Of a stretch of 53,076 nucleotides of DNA, positions 1 to 8,698 are shown one piece after another (within the stretch, counting starts at the first letter, position 1; the number at the start of each line of letters is the position of its first letter). The notes beneath the pieces are model-generated. The model did no database searches. It saw only the letters and a list, made by a program, of their open reading frames with translations, and was not told where the DNA came from. A program made the position numbers and the translations under genes. Location of the stretch: NCBI GenBank assembly GCA_017514845.1, contig JAFWIM010000076.1, positions 1 to 53,076 on the forward strand. Direction: 5' to 3'. Source of the DNA: Lachnospiraceae bacterium. Lineage in GTDB: Bacteria > Bacillota > Clostridia > Lachnospirales > Lachnospiraceae.

Positions 1-25
1 AAGAAATAAGAACGGAGATCGAAAC

Positions 26-712
26 ATGGGATTTTTTGATAGATTTCTTGACGCAATCAGACTTAACGATGATTACGATGACGACGAATTCTACGATGAA
101 GAAGAAGACGACTTCGACGACGACTATGACGAGTACGAAGAGGAAAAGCCAAAGAAACGCTTCTTCGACAGATTCGCGAAAAAATCCGATGACGACGATT
201 TGGACGATGACGACTACGCCGATGAAGATGATGAGATAGATGACTATGAAGAGTCGGCTCGAGCTTCCCGAAGAAGTTCAAGCACAAGCTCAGCATCAAT
301 CCAGAACACAAGGCAGACAGCAGCTAAAGCCAGAAGAGAACGTGAGCGCGAGATGCGCGAACGTGAAAAGGCAGCGAAGAAGGCCAAGACCACAAGGAAC
401 AAGAAGGGCAGTCAGGCTCAGATGGGTCTCAACGTTATAAGACCTTCTTCCATGGAAGACACAAAAGATATCGCGGATATCTTAAAAGAGTCAAGACCGG
501 TCGTCCTCAATCTTGAAGGAATCGATATCGACATGGCTCAGCGTATCATAGACTTCACATGCGGTGTATGCTACGCGCTGGACGGCGACCTTAAGATCGT
601 ATCCAACTACATTTACCTGATCACGCCTGACGGAGTCGACACATACGGCGATGTACAGAGCATACTCGATGGAAGTGATTTTGAGATTCCTTCCATGAGA
701 TCCCCGTATTAA
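26..712 (+). CDS. sepF: Cell division protein SepF
   Basis: SepF is a membrane-bound partner of FtsZ that helps anchor and organise the division ring. The first 12 residues (MGFFDRFLDAIR) look like the amphipathic membrane-binding helix of the family. Residues about 14-75 are an unusually long run rich in Asp and Glu, followed by a Ser- and Arg/Lys-rich stretch to about 130. The conserved SepF core fills about 132-215 and contains the RPSSMEDT start, the RPVVLNLEGID strand and the RIIDFTCG helix. At 228 residues it is longer than the usual 140-160, all of it in the linker. The ATG has a GGAG box 9-10 nt upstream. The next gene lies beyond a terminator, so this is the last gene of its transcript. 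Confidence 0.93.
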   Translation: MGFFDRFLDAIRLNDDYDDDEFYDEEEDDFDDDYDEYEEEKPKKRFFDRFAKKSDDDDLDDDDYADEDDEIDDYEESARASRRSSSTSSASIQNTRQTAAKARREREREMREREKAAKKAKTTRNKKGSQAQMGLNVIRPSSMEDTKDIADILKESRPVVLNLEGIDIDMAQRIIDFTCGVCYALDGDLKIVSNYIYLITPDGVDTYGDVQSILDGSDFEIPSMRSPY

Positions 713-768
713 TTGATCGCAGCCGCGCAATAATGAAGGTGCTTCGCACTTTGCACGGCGCGGCAGGA

Positions 769-833
769 ACGCCAGGGCGTTCTTGATTATGATTTATTGA
801 GCATCAGTGATCATTTCTCTGATGCTCTTTTTT
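769..833 (+). terminator. Intrinsic terminator after sepF
   Basis: A 9-bp perfect stem (799-807 with 819-827, GAGCATCAG/CTGATGCTC) runs straight into a T tract at 826-833, a classical rho-independent terminator. Just before it, 769-784 is another perfect hairpin (GAACGCC-AG-GGCGTTC) with a weak T stretch. The rest of the 713-861 gap holds no gene. Confidence 0.85.
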
Positions 834-861
834 ATAGCACAAACAAGGATGGAGAAAACAT

Positions 862-1932
862 ATGTCACCGGTCTATTTTGAAAATACATTTGACAGGCTT
901 TGCGAAGCCTACGGTAAATCATCAATACGCTCAAAGCGCGTATGCATCGTGTGCGATACGAATACCGCTCCTTACTATGCCGAAGCTGTGGAGAAGGCCG
1001 TCAGCGGCAGTTTCGACGAAGTGTACACTTTCGCCTTCAAAGCGGGTGAGGAATACAAAAATCTCAGCTCCATCGAGGAGCTGTACGCCTTCCTGCTCGA
1101 GCATGATTTCGACCGCCGGGATTCGCTGCTCGCCCTCGGCGGAGGTGTTGTCGGCGATATGACAGGGTTCGCTGCAGCCACATACAAAAGAGGCATCCCC
1201 TTCGTCCAGGTCCCCACGACACTGCTCGCCCAGGTAGATTCCAGCATCGGAGGGAAGACCGGCGTTGACTTCATGGGCTACAAGAATATGGTCGGTGCTT
1301 TCCATATGCCTGAATTCGTCTACGAAAATCCGACGGTCCTTAAGACGCTGGATGACGATCAGTTCGCGTCCGGCATGGGAGAGGTCCTCAAATCAGCCCT
1401 CCTTGCCGATGAAGAATTCTTCGAGTGGATCCTCGACAACATGGACGGCATCACCGATCACGAGCCGCAGACCATACTTGAAATGGTGAGAAGGACCGCA
1501 AATATAAAACTCTCTATCGTAGAGAGAGACCCCACCGAAAAGGGCGAGAGAGCGCTTCTTAATCTCGGCCACACGATAGGCCACGCAATCGAGAAGTACA
1601 TGAATTTCAGCATGCCCCACGGCAAATGTGTCGCTCTCGGATGCATCGCGGCCGCCGCGATCAGCGAAAAGCGCGGTTTGCTCGACACCGCAGAGCTGTT
1701 CGAGATCCGCGATATGTGCGTAGCATTTGATCTGCCTATGTTCGCGGACGGAATCAATAACGCTGAGATCCTAAGCATAACAAAATCTGACAAGAAAATG
1801 GCAGCCGGCAGGATCCGTTTCATTCTCCTTGACAGGATCGGGCACGCCTTCATCTGTGATGACCTGACGGACGAAGAACTGCTGGCAGGCATCAAATTCA
1901 TAAACGGAGACGAAATATCATACGAGGACTGA
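862..1932 (+). CDS. aroB: 3-dehydroquinate synthase
   Basis: Second enzyme of the shikimate pathway: it converts DAHP to 3-dehydroquinate in the cytoplasm using NAD and a divalent metal. The NAD-binding glycine motif GGGVVGDMTGF begins near residue 93 and is followed by the family signature QVPTTLLAQVDSSIGGKTG. The zinc-binding GHTIGHAIE (near 236) and the later HGKCVALG are present. The length of 356 residues is normal for the family. The ATG has a GGAG box about 8 nt upstream. lspA starts 2 nt after the stop, so aroB-lspA-rlu form one tight operon starting after the sepF terminator. Confidence 0.96.
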   Translation: MSPVYFENTFDRLCEAYGKSSIRSKRVCIVCDTNTAPYYAEAVEKAVSGSFDEVYTFAFKAGEEYKNLSSIEELYAFLLEHDFDRRDSLLALGGGVVGDMTGFAAATYKRGIPFVQVPTTLLAQVDSSIGGKTGVDFMGYKNMVGAFHMPEFVYENPTVLKTLDDDQFASGMGEVLKSALLADEEFFEWILDNMDGITDHEPQTILEMVRRTANIKLSIVERDPTEKGERALLNLGHTIGHAIEKYMNFSMPHGKCVALGCIAAAAISEKRGLLDTAELFEIRDMCVAFDLPMFADGINNAEILSITKSDKKMAAGRIRFILLDRIGHAFICDDLTDEELLAGIKFINGDEISYED

Positions 1933-1934
1933 AT

Positions 1935-2447
1935 ATGGACAAGACTTCATTTGCAGGAAAGGCGGCAGCGCTGTCAGCCGTTGCAGTGCTGACGCTGCTC
2001 GATCAGATCACAAAGATACTTGCGGCTGACCGTCTCGCGGACGGTCCATTTGTACTTATACCCGGCGTGTTCGAGCTCAGGTATCTGGAAAATCGCGGCG
2101 CCGCCTTCGGCATGCTGCAGAATCAGCGGGTATTTTTTCTGGTGCTGACAATTGTTTTTCTTGCGGTCATCACATATATATATCTGAAGATCCCCGCTGA
2201 CAGGAAATATCTTCCGCTCAGGATACTGGCGATTGTCGTGACCGCAGGAGCGGTCGGCAATTTTATTGACCGGCTCATCCTTGTGTATGTACGAGACTTT
2301 CTGTATTTTTCTCTAATCGACTTCCCGATTTTTAACGTCGCGGATATATATGTCACCGTATCTGCCTTCGTATTCTTCGTGCTGATCCTGGCCTATTATA
2401 AGGATTCGGATCTGGAGTTCCTCTCCGAAAAAAAGGACAATAAATAA
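1935..2447 (+). CDS. lspA: Lipoprotein signal peptidase II
   Basis: Integral-membrane aspartic protease that removes signal peptides from diacylglyceryl-modified prolipoproteins; the lipoproteins encoded at 18.9-21.4 and 33.7-34.8 kb would be substrates. Four hydrophobic segments are visible. The conserved motifs DQITK, NRGAAFGM, GNFIDR and FNVADIYV are all intact, including the two catalytic Asp (in GNFIDR and NVADIY). Its 170 residues fit the family. The start lies 2 nt after aroB and the stop overlaps the next start by one base (TAATG), which implies translational coupling. Confidence 0.95.
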   Translation: MDKTSFAGKAAALSAVAVLTLLDQITKILAADRLADGPFVLIPGVFELRYLENRGAAFGMLQNQRVFFLVLTIVFLAVITYIYLKIPADRKYLPLRILAIVVTAGAVGNFIDRLILVYVRDFLYFSLIDFPIFNVADIYVTVSAFVFFVLILAYYKDSDLEFLSEKKDNK

Positions 2448-3370
2448 TGTCACAGGAAAACACCATTTTATCAGTACCGCCCGAATTTGCAAATGCGCGT
2501 GTGGACCGCTTCCTGTCTGAGAACCTCCCCGATCTCTCCAGATCCCGCATTCAGCAGCTGATCTCGGAGGAGAGCATCACTGTGAACGGAAAAGCCGTTA
2601 AGAGCAGCCGGAAGCTGGCCGAGGGCGAGAGCGTTGAAGTAACTATCCCCGAGGCGGCCGGAACGGAGATTCTGCCGGAGAACATCCCTCTCGATATCCT
2701 TTACGAGGATGAGGACATCCTGATCGTCAATAAGCCGAAAGGCATGACCGTCCACCCTGCACCGGGACATCCTGACGGAACGCTCGTTAACGCTGTCATG
2801 TATCACTGCGGTGACAGCCTGTCCGGGATCAACGACGAAGTCCGCCCCGGTATCGTCCACAGGATCGATAAAAATACTACGGGTTCCCTTGTCATCTGCA
2901 AAAATGACGCAGCCCATCGGGACATAGCTGCCCAGCTGGAGACCCACTCCATCACAAGGCGCTATCGGGGCATCGTTCACGGCAATGTTCGAGAGGATGA
3001 GGGAACGATCACCGGCAATATCGGCAGGGATCCGCGCGACAGAAAACGCATGGCCATTGTCCCCAAAGGGGGAAAGCCGGCTGTGACCCACTACAGGGTG
3101 CTTGAGCGGTTTGGCAGCTTTACCTACTGTGAATTTGTTCTGGAGACCGGCAGAACACATCAGATACGTGTTCATATGGCATCCAAGGGTCATCCTCTGC
3201 TCGGTGACGACGTGTACGGACCGAAGAAGTGCCCATTTGCGCTTGAAGGCCAGACTCTGCACGCAATGGTGCTCGGCTTCATGCATCCGCGGACCGGTCA
3301 GTATATTGAGTTTACCGCGCCTCTGCCTGACTATTTTGAAAAACTTCTGGTCAACTTGCGCCGCAGGTAA
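2447..3370 (+). CDS. rluD: RluA/RluD-family 23S rRNA pseudouridine synthase
   Basis: Isomerises uridines to pseudouridine in rRNA. Residues about 12-75 form an S4 RNA-binding domain (ARVDRFLSENL, SRSRIQQLI). The catalytic domain follows, with the Asp-containing motif HRIDKNTTGSLV, a slight variant of the usual HRLDKxTSG. Near the C terminus ETGRTHQIRVHMA and HPLLGDDVYG are typical of the family. The 307-residue length is normal. Which uridines are modified cannot be read from sequence, so the symbol is by family. It is translationally coupled to lspA through a one-base overlap, an arrangement common in Firmicutes. Confidence 0.9.
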   Translation: MSQENTILSVPPEFANARVDRFLSENLPDLSRSRIQQLISEESITVNGKAVKSSRKLAEGESVEVTIPEAAGTEILPENIPLDILYEDEDILIVNKPKGMTVHPAPGHPDGTLVNAVMYHCGDSLSGINDEVRPGIVHRIDKNTTGSLVICKNDAAHRDIAAQLETHSITRRYRGIVHGNVREDEGTITGNIGRDPRDRKRMAIVPKGGKPAVTHYRVLERFGSFTYCEFVLETGRTHQIRVHMASKGHPLLGDDVYGPKKCPFALEGQTLHAMVLGFMHPRTGQYIEFTAPLPDYFEKLLVNLRRR

Positions 3371-3409
3371 TACAATAAACTCAAGTGTAAATGCGAGGTC
3401 TTAGAACCA

Positions 3410-4882
3410 ATGAATAAGAAACTCTTAGAACAACTTCGTACATACGGACTGTTTGCCTTCACCCTCATAGCAGCAGCTATGCTGCTTTATTTTCTGCTGT
3501 TCCGCGGAGCTGTTATAGCGAGCGGAATTGCCAAGGTGAACTCTGTTATAGCGCCACTCGTATACGGCTTTGTACTTTGCTACGTGCTCACGCCGGTCAT
3601 GCAGCAGATCGAGCAGCTGCTGCTATATATTTGCACAAAACTGAGCATACATCCCGAAAAAAGAGGAATGAGTATAATCCGCGTCGTATCCTCGATCCTG
3701 AGTGTTCTGTTCCTGATCATTACGATCTACACACTGATCGCTCAGCTGCTCCCGGGACTGGTCACCAGTATAAGAAGCATCACGATCAGTTTCCCGATCT
3801 ATGTCTCCAATATTCGCAACTGGATCGCCGGCCATATCACAGACCCGGAGTTCGACTCACAGTCCACTGAACTCTTGAATGAATTCGAAACGTATGTCGA
3901 GACATTCTTCTCGGAGAAAATGAATCCCTATATTGACACGATCATGCAGCATCTGTCGGATTCAGTCCGCGATTTCGTCGTATTCTTCAGCAACACGCTG
4001 ATCGGCATGATCGTCTCAGTCTACTTTATGATCTCCGGCGAGAGACTGGCTTCAAGACTGCGCAGATTCCTCTATGCAGTTCTGCCGATCCCGACCGCCA
4101 ACCGGATCATAGCCAATCTCCGCACGATCGACGAGAAATTCGGCGGTTTCCTTCTCGGCAAGATCATTGATTCATTTATCATCGGTGTCATCTGCTATAT
4201 CTGCTGCAGGATCATGCGTATCCCGTATACATCGCTGGTCGCTGTTATCATCGGCGTGACGAATATCATCCCGTTCTTCGGTCCTTTCATCGGTGCTGTG
4301 CCGACAGCATTCATTGTTTTCTGCGTCAACCCGCTGAAAGCTTTATACTTTATCATTCTGGTATTTTTACTGCAGCAGTTCGACGGAAACATTCTGGGTC
4401 CCAGGATCCTCGGCAGCTCTGTCGGCGTGTCGAGCTTTATGGTTCTGGTCGCCATCCTTCTTGGCAACGGTTTCCTGGGCGTCGTAGGCATGATCATTGC
4501 GGTTCCCCTCGCAGCCCTTCTGACATCCTTTGTCCAGTCCTTCGTCCTCAGATTCCTCGACAGTAAAAATCTGCCGGGTGATATTGAAGCTTACCACCAT
4601 CTGGATCATGTAGATCCCACGTCGCGTCAGATCGTCTCCGAGAAGGATCCGAACGAACGTCAGAGCCTCTATACAAGGCTGAAGCGCAGGAATGCTCTCT
4701 ATCAGAAATACGAACAGCCTATTGAGCAGAATCCCTGGGATCTGACTATGGAGGAGATCAGAGAAGAAGATTCCGAACTTCTTTTGGAGCGCAAAGCAGA
4801 AGAGGAGTTCAAGAAGAAAAAGAAGACGATAGCATCCGCGGAAAAGACACAGGCGGAAGAGCAGGATACCTCCACACAGTAA
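3410..4882 (+). CDS. AI-2E/PerM-family transporter-like membrane protein
   Basis: A polytopic membrane protein of the AI-2E transporter family (PF01594, relatives YtvI, PerM, TqsA). About eight hydrophobic segments occupy residues 15-390. The motif region GKIIDSFIIGVICYI and the NIIPFFGPFIGAVP loop are typical. After the last membrane helix comes a charged tail of about 100 residues rich in Glu and Lys, probably cytoplasmic. Family members have been linked to autoinducer-2 or ion/proton antiport, so the substrate here is undetermined. It lies 39 nt after the pseudouridine synthase and ends at a strong bidirectional terminator. Confidence 0.87.
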   Translation: MNKKLLEQLRTYGLFAFTLIAAAMLLYFLLFRGAVIASGIAKVNSVIAPLVYGFVLCYVLTPVMQQIEQLLLYICTKLSIHPEKRGMSIIRVVSSILSVLFLIITIYTLIAQLLPGLVTSIRSITISFPIYVSNIRNWIAGHITDPEFDSQSTELLNEFETYVETFFSEKMNPYIDTIMQHLSDSVRDFVVFFSNTLIGMIVSVYFMISGERLASRLRRFLYAVLPIPTANRIIANLRTIDEKFGGFLLGKIIDSFIIGVICYICCRIMRIPYTSLVAVIIGVTNIIPFFGPFIGAVPTAFIVFCVNPLKALYFIILVFLLQQFDGNILGPRILGSSVGVSSFMVLVAILLGNGFLGVVGMIIAVPLAALLTSFVQSFVLRFLDSKNLPGDIEAYHHLDHVDPTSRQIVSEKDPNERQSLYTRLKRRNALYQKYEQPIEQNPWDLTMEEIREEDSELLLERKAEEEFKKKKKTIASAEKTQAEEQDTSTQ

Positions 4883-4925
4883 TGATACGAACGTAAAGAA
4901 ATATCCACACAGTACAAAAAACAGA

Positions 4926-4974
4926 ACAGGCGCCAAAGTGCCATATCGAAGGCACTTTGACGCCTGTTTGTTTT
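4926..4974. terminator. Bidirectional terminator between convergent genes
   Basis: A near-perfect stem (4926-4942 with 4951-4967) has only an A/C mismatch and an 8-nt loop. It is followed by a T-rich run on the plus strand, with A-rich sequence on the other side. It separates the AI-2E family gene from the convergent lactate permease gene and can serve both. Confidence 0.85.
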
Positions 4975-5021
4975 CAGTAAATACAAGTCCAAAGACCGTT
5001 CATCCCGCGAGCGGGACCCGT

Positions 5022-6557
5022 TCAGACCAGACCAAGCATCGGGAACACGAAGCAGATGACGCCGCCGATGGCTGCGAAGAGGACTGTGTAGAGGGCTGTC
5101 TTGCTGAGGATCTTGCTCTCAACACCGCTCAGGTTGACGGCTGCGGTACCGATCGCGATCGACTGCGGGCAGATCATCTTTCCGATACCTGCGCCCATCA
5201 GGTTGGCCGCTGCCAGCCAGACAGGTTCAGCTCCGATTGCATTAGCCGTCTCGACCTGAAGCTGACCGAAGAGGGCTGTCGTCGATGTTCCGGATCCTGT
5301 GACGAAGCCGCCGATTGTTCCGATGAGCGGAGAAATAAGCGGGAAGTAGGATCCTGTAACGGCAACGAGAACCTTCGCGATGTCACTGATCATACCGCTG
5401 TACCCCATAATCTTGGCGACTGCGAGGACGGAGCAGATCGTGAGAATCGTCTTCACATTGTTCTTCACGGTCGTTCCAAGAACACCGAGGATCGTTCCGA
5501 CGCTTGCTCCCTGAATCAGACCACCGATGAAGCCTGCGATAAGAATCAGAACACCCGGAGTATTGATCCAGTAGAATGTCAGCGTCGCCGGGTTCTCGCC
5601 CGCATAGAATGAGATTTTCGAATTGATCGATGCTAGCGGATCATGGATGAACGGAACCAGAGTAGAGGAGAGAAGCAGGAAGATGAAAATCAATATGAAC
5701 GGCGACCAGGCGACTGCTGCCTCGCCAAGCGTCATATTGAGACCACCCCCGCTGTCAACCTCATATTCCGGATATTTCTTCATCGGGAGTTTCTTTGCGG
5801 CGATGATCATGACTACCATGGATACGATGGCGCCCAGAATATCCGGGAGATCAGGACCGATGATATTGGCTGCAATATACTGCGGTACAAGGAACGCAAT
5901 ATCAGCGATGAGAATGAACGGCACAAGGCCTCTCAGGGCTTTCACGCCGCCACCGATAACGATGACTGCGATAAACGGAATAATGAAGGAGACAACCAGC
6001 TGAATGAGGGCTACATGACCGGCGATATTAACTACATCCATACCGGTGATATTGGCCATCGTCGTTGTCGGAACACCGACAGAGCCGAAAGCGGTCGGGG
6101 TCGAGTTAATGATCAGACATGAAACGATTGAGAGAAGCGGGTCGAATCCAAGGCCTACGAGAATACCTGCCGGGATAGCGACAGCAGTGCCGAAGCCTGC
6201 CATACCTTCCATGAAGTTGCCGAATCCGAACGCGATGAGGAGCATCAGGATACGTTTGTCTGTGGAGACGCCGGCAAGCATGGCCTTGATTTTCTCCATC
6301 GCTCCGGTCTTAAGCGTAAGATTGTAAGTGAACAGGGCAGCAAGGATAACGATGATGATCGGCCATAATGCGTTGCAGATGCCTTCCAGGGCGGCTGTCG
6401 CAGTATTGATAACGCTGAGGTGCCATCCTACGATTGCAATTACAACTGTGATTGCAAATGCAATCAGACACGCCTTATATCCCGGAAATTTCAGGATACT
6501 CATTGCCACGATCAGCCAGATGATGGGCAGCAATGCGAGAATGAATTTAATAAACAT
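5022..6557 (-). CDS. lctP: L-lactate permease (LctP/LldP family)
   Basis: Membrane transporter of the lactate permease family (PF02652), a proton-coupled importer or exporter of lactate and related 2-hydroxy acids. About 12-14 hydrophobic segments cover its 511 residues. Family blocks seen include GNFMEGMAGFGTAVAIPAGI, INSTPTAFGSVGVPTTT, GFVTGSGTSTTALFG and GAGIGKMICPQSIAIGTAAV. The ATG has a GGGAG box about 10 nt upstream. It is probably monocistronic, with its own promoter candidate and a terminator shared with the convergent gene. Lactate dehydrogenase or electron-transfer partners are not adjacent, so the direction of transport is open. Confidence 0.94.
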   Translation of the reverse strand: MFIKFILALLPIIWLIVAMSILKFPGYKACLIAFAITVVIAIVGWHLSVINTATAALEGICNALWPIIIVILAALFTYNLTLKTGAMEKIKAMLAGVSTDKRILMLLIAFGFGNFMEGMAGFGTAVAIPAGILVGLGFDPLLSIVSCLIINSTPTAFGSVGVPTTTMANITGMDVVNIAGHVALIQLVVSFIIPFIAVIVIGGGVKALRGLVPFILIADIAFLVPQYIAANIIGPDLPDILGAIVSMVVMIIAAKKLPMKKYPEYEVDSGGGLNMTLGEAAVAWSPFILIFIFLLLSSTLVPFIHDPLASINSKISFYAGENPATLTFYWINTPGVLILIAGFIGGLIQGASVGTILGVLGTTVKNNVKTILTICSVLAVAKIMGYSGMISDIAKVLVAVTGSYFPLISPLIGTIGGFVTGSGTSTTALFGQLQVETANAIGAEPVWLAAANLMGAGIGKMICPQSIAIGTAAVNLSGVESKILSKTALYTVLFAAIGGVICFVFPMLGLV

Positions 6558-6678
6558 GTGACGCTATCTCCCTTCAAAGTATTATAGAATCAAACCTCCG
6601 CGCCAGATTCCTTCCCCCTGTAAGTAAAGTTGAACAACACATTGTCGAAATAAGAAAAAAATCTGAGCACTTTCTCTA

Positions 6679-6706
6679 ATTATAGCATTTTTTGCAGATG
6701 TTTCCA
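6679..6706 (-). promoter_or_regulatory. Candidate lctP promoter
   Basis: Reading the minus strand, TGCTATAAT (an extended -10) ends at 6679 and a weak -35 TGGAAA lies at 6701-6706 with 16-nt spacing. The predicted start is about 115 nt before the lctP ATG. The rest of the 6558-6796 gap shows no gene. Confidence 0.45.
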
Positions 6707-6796
6707 CCGTTCTTTTGCACAAAAAACGTATTATTTACGCGAAAAATCAGGGTTTTTCAGCTATCCCCCTATGTTTCAATTCATTCAAATTATTAT

Positions 6797-7876
6797 TCAG
6801 ACATTGTCTTCCCTGAGCCTCACGGCTCCCGCGGCTCTACGCCTGCGCTCATCATCCATGGCAGCGTAATGCCGTCTCGTCGTATTGACATCCTTGTGTC
6901 CTAAAACATCAGCAACAAGATAGATATCGCCAGTCTCTCTGTACAAAGCTGTACCATAGGTGCTGCGGAGCTTATGCGGCGTAATTTTCTTGATCGTCAC
7001 CTGAGAGGCATACTTTTCGACCAGATTCTCGACGGACCGAACAGTCATTCGGCGTTTCTGGGTCGAATAAAAGAGGGCGTGCTCATGGCCGAGGCACGGG
7101 ACAATGCCTTTTCTGACCTCAAGATAATTGAGGAGAGCGCGCTCGACCTCGTCGCCGAAATACACGACTGCCTCGTTGCCGCCTTTTCTGACGATTCTGA
7201 TCCCGTTATTCCGAAAATCAATGTCCTCGATATCAAGGCCGACACACTCTGAGACACGGATCCCGGTTCCGAGCAGAAGAGTAATGAGGGCAATGTCACG
7301 CTCCCTGGTCTTATTGTAGTAGGCCAGAGCCTTGCCGGTCAGTGTCTGACCGCAGTTCTCAACATAATCAAGCAGGATAGCTACCTCATCGGCATCTAAT
7401 CGAACAATCGTTCTCTCGTGGATTTTTGGCATCTCAACGAGCACCGTGGGGTTGGTCTTGATCATCTGGTTGCGGAATAAATACCCGTAGAAGCTTCTCA
7501 GAGCCGATAATTTGCGTTTTATGCCGAGCTGCCCATTGGAGTTCAGCCCGGAGGACGTACCGCGTTCCTCGGGCGAATTATAGAGTTTCAGATACTCCAT
7601 GTATTCTTCGATGTCCCTGGCGTTGACACGATCCAGATCCTCAAGCGTGAAGTCGCGAAGATCATACTTCTTATATAGAGGGTTCTGAGACTTCAGAAAT
7701 TCAAAAAAGACGCGCAGGTCATATGCGTAAGAAATTCTTGTTCGGGTCTGGGAGCTGGCGTCGATCGAGCGAAAATAATCCTTAACATATTCGGGCAGGG
7801 TTGCCAGGACATCGCGGAGAAGCATAATATTTTTGCGGTCGACCTGTTGAGAATAAGTGACACGTTTATCAGCCAT
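6797..7876 (-). CDS. XerS-like tyrosine recombinase/integrase
   Basis: DNA-breaking and rejoining enzyme of the phage-integrase family. An N-terminal SAM-like core-binding domain fills residues about 15-150, with the catalytic domain after about 165. All catalytic residues are visible: Arg in GTGIRVSE, Lys in IVRKGGN, the HKLR box in TPHKLRSTYG, His in LGHKDV and Tyr in TRRHY. The overall layout (LPEYVKDYF start, YNKTRERDIALI before the catalytic Arg) resembles the single-recombinase XerS type more than paired XerC/XerD. I chose the ATG at 7876 because AAGGAGA sits about 8 nt upstream; in-frame codons to 7930 lack such a site. No phage or transposon genes adjoin it, and the upstream repeats may be its sites. 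Confidence 0.88.
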   Translation of the reverse strand: MADKRVTYSQQVDRKNIMLLRDVLATLPEYVKDYFRSIDASSQTRTRISYAYDLRVFFEFLKSQNPLYKKYDLRDFTLEDLDRVNARDIEEYMEYLKLYNSPEERGTSSGLNSNGQLGIKRKLSALRSFYGYLFRNQMIKTNPTVLVEMPKIHERTIVRLDADEVAILLDYVENCGQTLTGKALAYYNKTRERDIALITLLLGTGIRVSECVGLDIEDIDFRNNGIRIVRKGGNEAVVYFGDEVERALLNYLEVRKGIVPCLGHEHALFYSTQKRRMTVRSVENLVEKYASQVTIKKITPHKLRSTYGTALYRETGDIYLVADVLGHKDVNTTRRHYAAMDDERRRRAAGAVRLREDNV

Positions 7877-7906
7877 AAAAAATATCTCCTTAAATAAAAA
7901 TCCCTT

Positions 7907-8016
7907 GAGTTTGCGAAACAGAATTACCAAGGTATACGATCATCGAGCTTAGCGAAACATCAAGGTAAACGGAATACATATGTATAATAATTCCCTTCGA
8001 GTTTAACGAAACAGAT
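7907..8016 (-). repeat. Direct repeats upstream of the recombinase
   Basis: Three related copies of a motif close to CGAGTTTAACGAAACA occur at 7907-7920 (GAGTTTGCGAAACA), 7944-7959 (CGAGCTTAGCGAAACA) and 7998-8013 (CGAGTTTAACGAAACA). A fourth, inverted copy lies at 8064-8077. The intervals also echo each other (ACCAAGGTATACG against TCAAGGTAAACGG). They lie directly upstream of the recombinase start and are not explained by any gene. Confidence 0.7.
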
Positions 8017-8077
8017 GGATGCTCCATAATTATAGCATAACCTGGCCAAAAGTGCATCCATCTTTTCGTTAAACTCG
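7998..8077. repeat. 80-bp inverted repeat enclosing a -10 element
   Basis: The arms 7998-8022 and 8054-8077 are inverted copies (CGAGTTTAACGAAA then GATGGATGC), differing only by a 1-2 nt change in the middle. The 31-nt centre holds TGCTATAAT on the minus strand (8029-8037), an extended -10 facing the recombinase. It may be a recombinase target, an operator, or the hairpin of an mRNA leader. Confidence 0.75.
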
Positions 8078-8121
8078 CGTTTTGCGAAGAGATGGCTCTC
8101 AAAAACCATCCTCCCCCCACC

Positions 8122-8157
8122 ACAAAAATCCCCGCGTGACGGGGAAATCACGCGGGG
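8122..8157 (-). terminator. Terminator of the LysM gene
   Basis: A perfect 10-bp stem (8130-8139 with 8148-8157, CCCCGCGTGA/TCACGCGGGG) is followed on the minus strand by ATTTTTGTG. A second hairpin, 8184-8191 with 8210-8217, lies between it and the gene's stop codon. Confidence 0.8.
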
Positions 8158-8229
8158 TGCAGCTGGAATTTATTATATTGAAACATCGGGTTTATTTAAG
8201 GGAATGGATACCCGATGCACAAAGCCAGA

Positions 8230-8661
8230 TCATTCATAATATGGTAACTGAAGGTAATTCCCTGCTGTCAGGTCATCTCCATCAATTCCGTTCAGCACTT
8301 CGACCTCATAGATGTACTCACGGATATCGCTCCAGCCGGGACCCATTTCGTCCTCGGCAATACTCCAAAGCGTATCGCCTTTTTCAATCTGGTATTCTCT
8401 GTAATACTTCTGGCGCGGCGCCTTCGTATCCGCATTGGCCGAAGTTGTCGTGAGTTTGATCCCGATGAGCAGACCGACCGTCGTCATGATGACCAGAGTC
8501 AGAAAAAAAGCAGCCATTCTTTTCGCGCGCTCTCTCCTGCGCCTTGCGATCCGCTCAGCCCTGCTGATCCTTCTCCCGGAAGTTCTTCTTTCGGGCTTAT
8601 AGTAACGTTCCGGTTCCATATAAACTTTGCTGTACATATATCTGGTACGTTCGGCAGTCAT
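8230..8661 (-). CDS. LysM-domain membrane protein, YneA-like SOS division inhibitor candidate
   Basis: A 143-residue protein with a basic N-terminal region, one membrane helix at about 60-80 (FFLTLVIMTTVGLLIGIKL) and a C-terminal LysM domain at about 92-140 (YQIEKGDTLWSIAEDEMG). This is the architecture of Bacillus YneA, which delays septation during DNA damage and is encoded divergently from lexA. The gene is divergent from lexA here and its promoter is covered by a LexA box, so SOS control is strongly suggested. The ATG at 8661 has an AGGAGGGA box and fits better than in-frame codons further upstream, which lie in the promoter. The function is inferred from context; sequence similarity to YneA beyond the domain plan is not claimed. 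Confidence 0.8.
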   Translation of the reverse strand: MTAERTRYMYSKVYMEPERYYKPERRTSGRRISRAERIARRRRERAKRMAAFFLTLVIMTTVGLLIGIKLTTTSANADTKAPRQKYYREYQIEKGDTLWSIAEDEMGPGWSDIREYIYEVEVLNGIDGDDLTAGNYLQLPYYE

Positions 8662-8698
8662 GATATCCCTCCTGATCACGTCTCCCGTCCTGTCCCCG

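Noticed and set aside
4938..5612. Long plus-strand frame opposite the lactate permease gene
   Set aside because: It is antisense to clear lctP codons and has an unnatural composition rich in Asp, Cys, and Arg.
6797..8077. Prophage or integrative element marked by the recombinase
   Set aside because: No phage, conjugation or cargo genes and no attachment duplications were seen beside it; neighbours are housekeeping genes.
7960..8109. Possible 49-residue small protein upstream of the recombinase gene (minus strand)
   Set aside because: Its AGG box abuts the ATG with no spacing, and most of its codons are made by the inverted and direct repeats, so it is more likely a by-product of the repeat structure.
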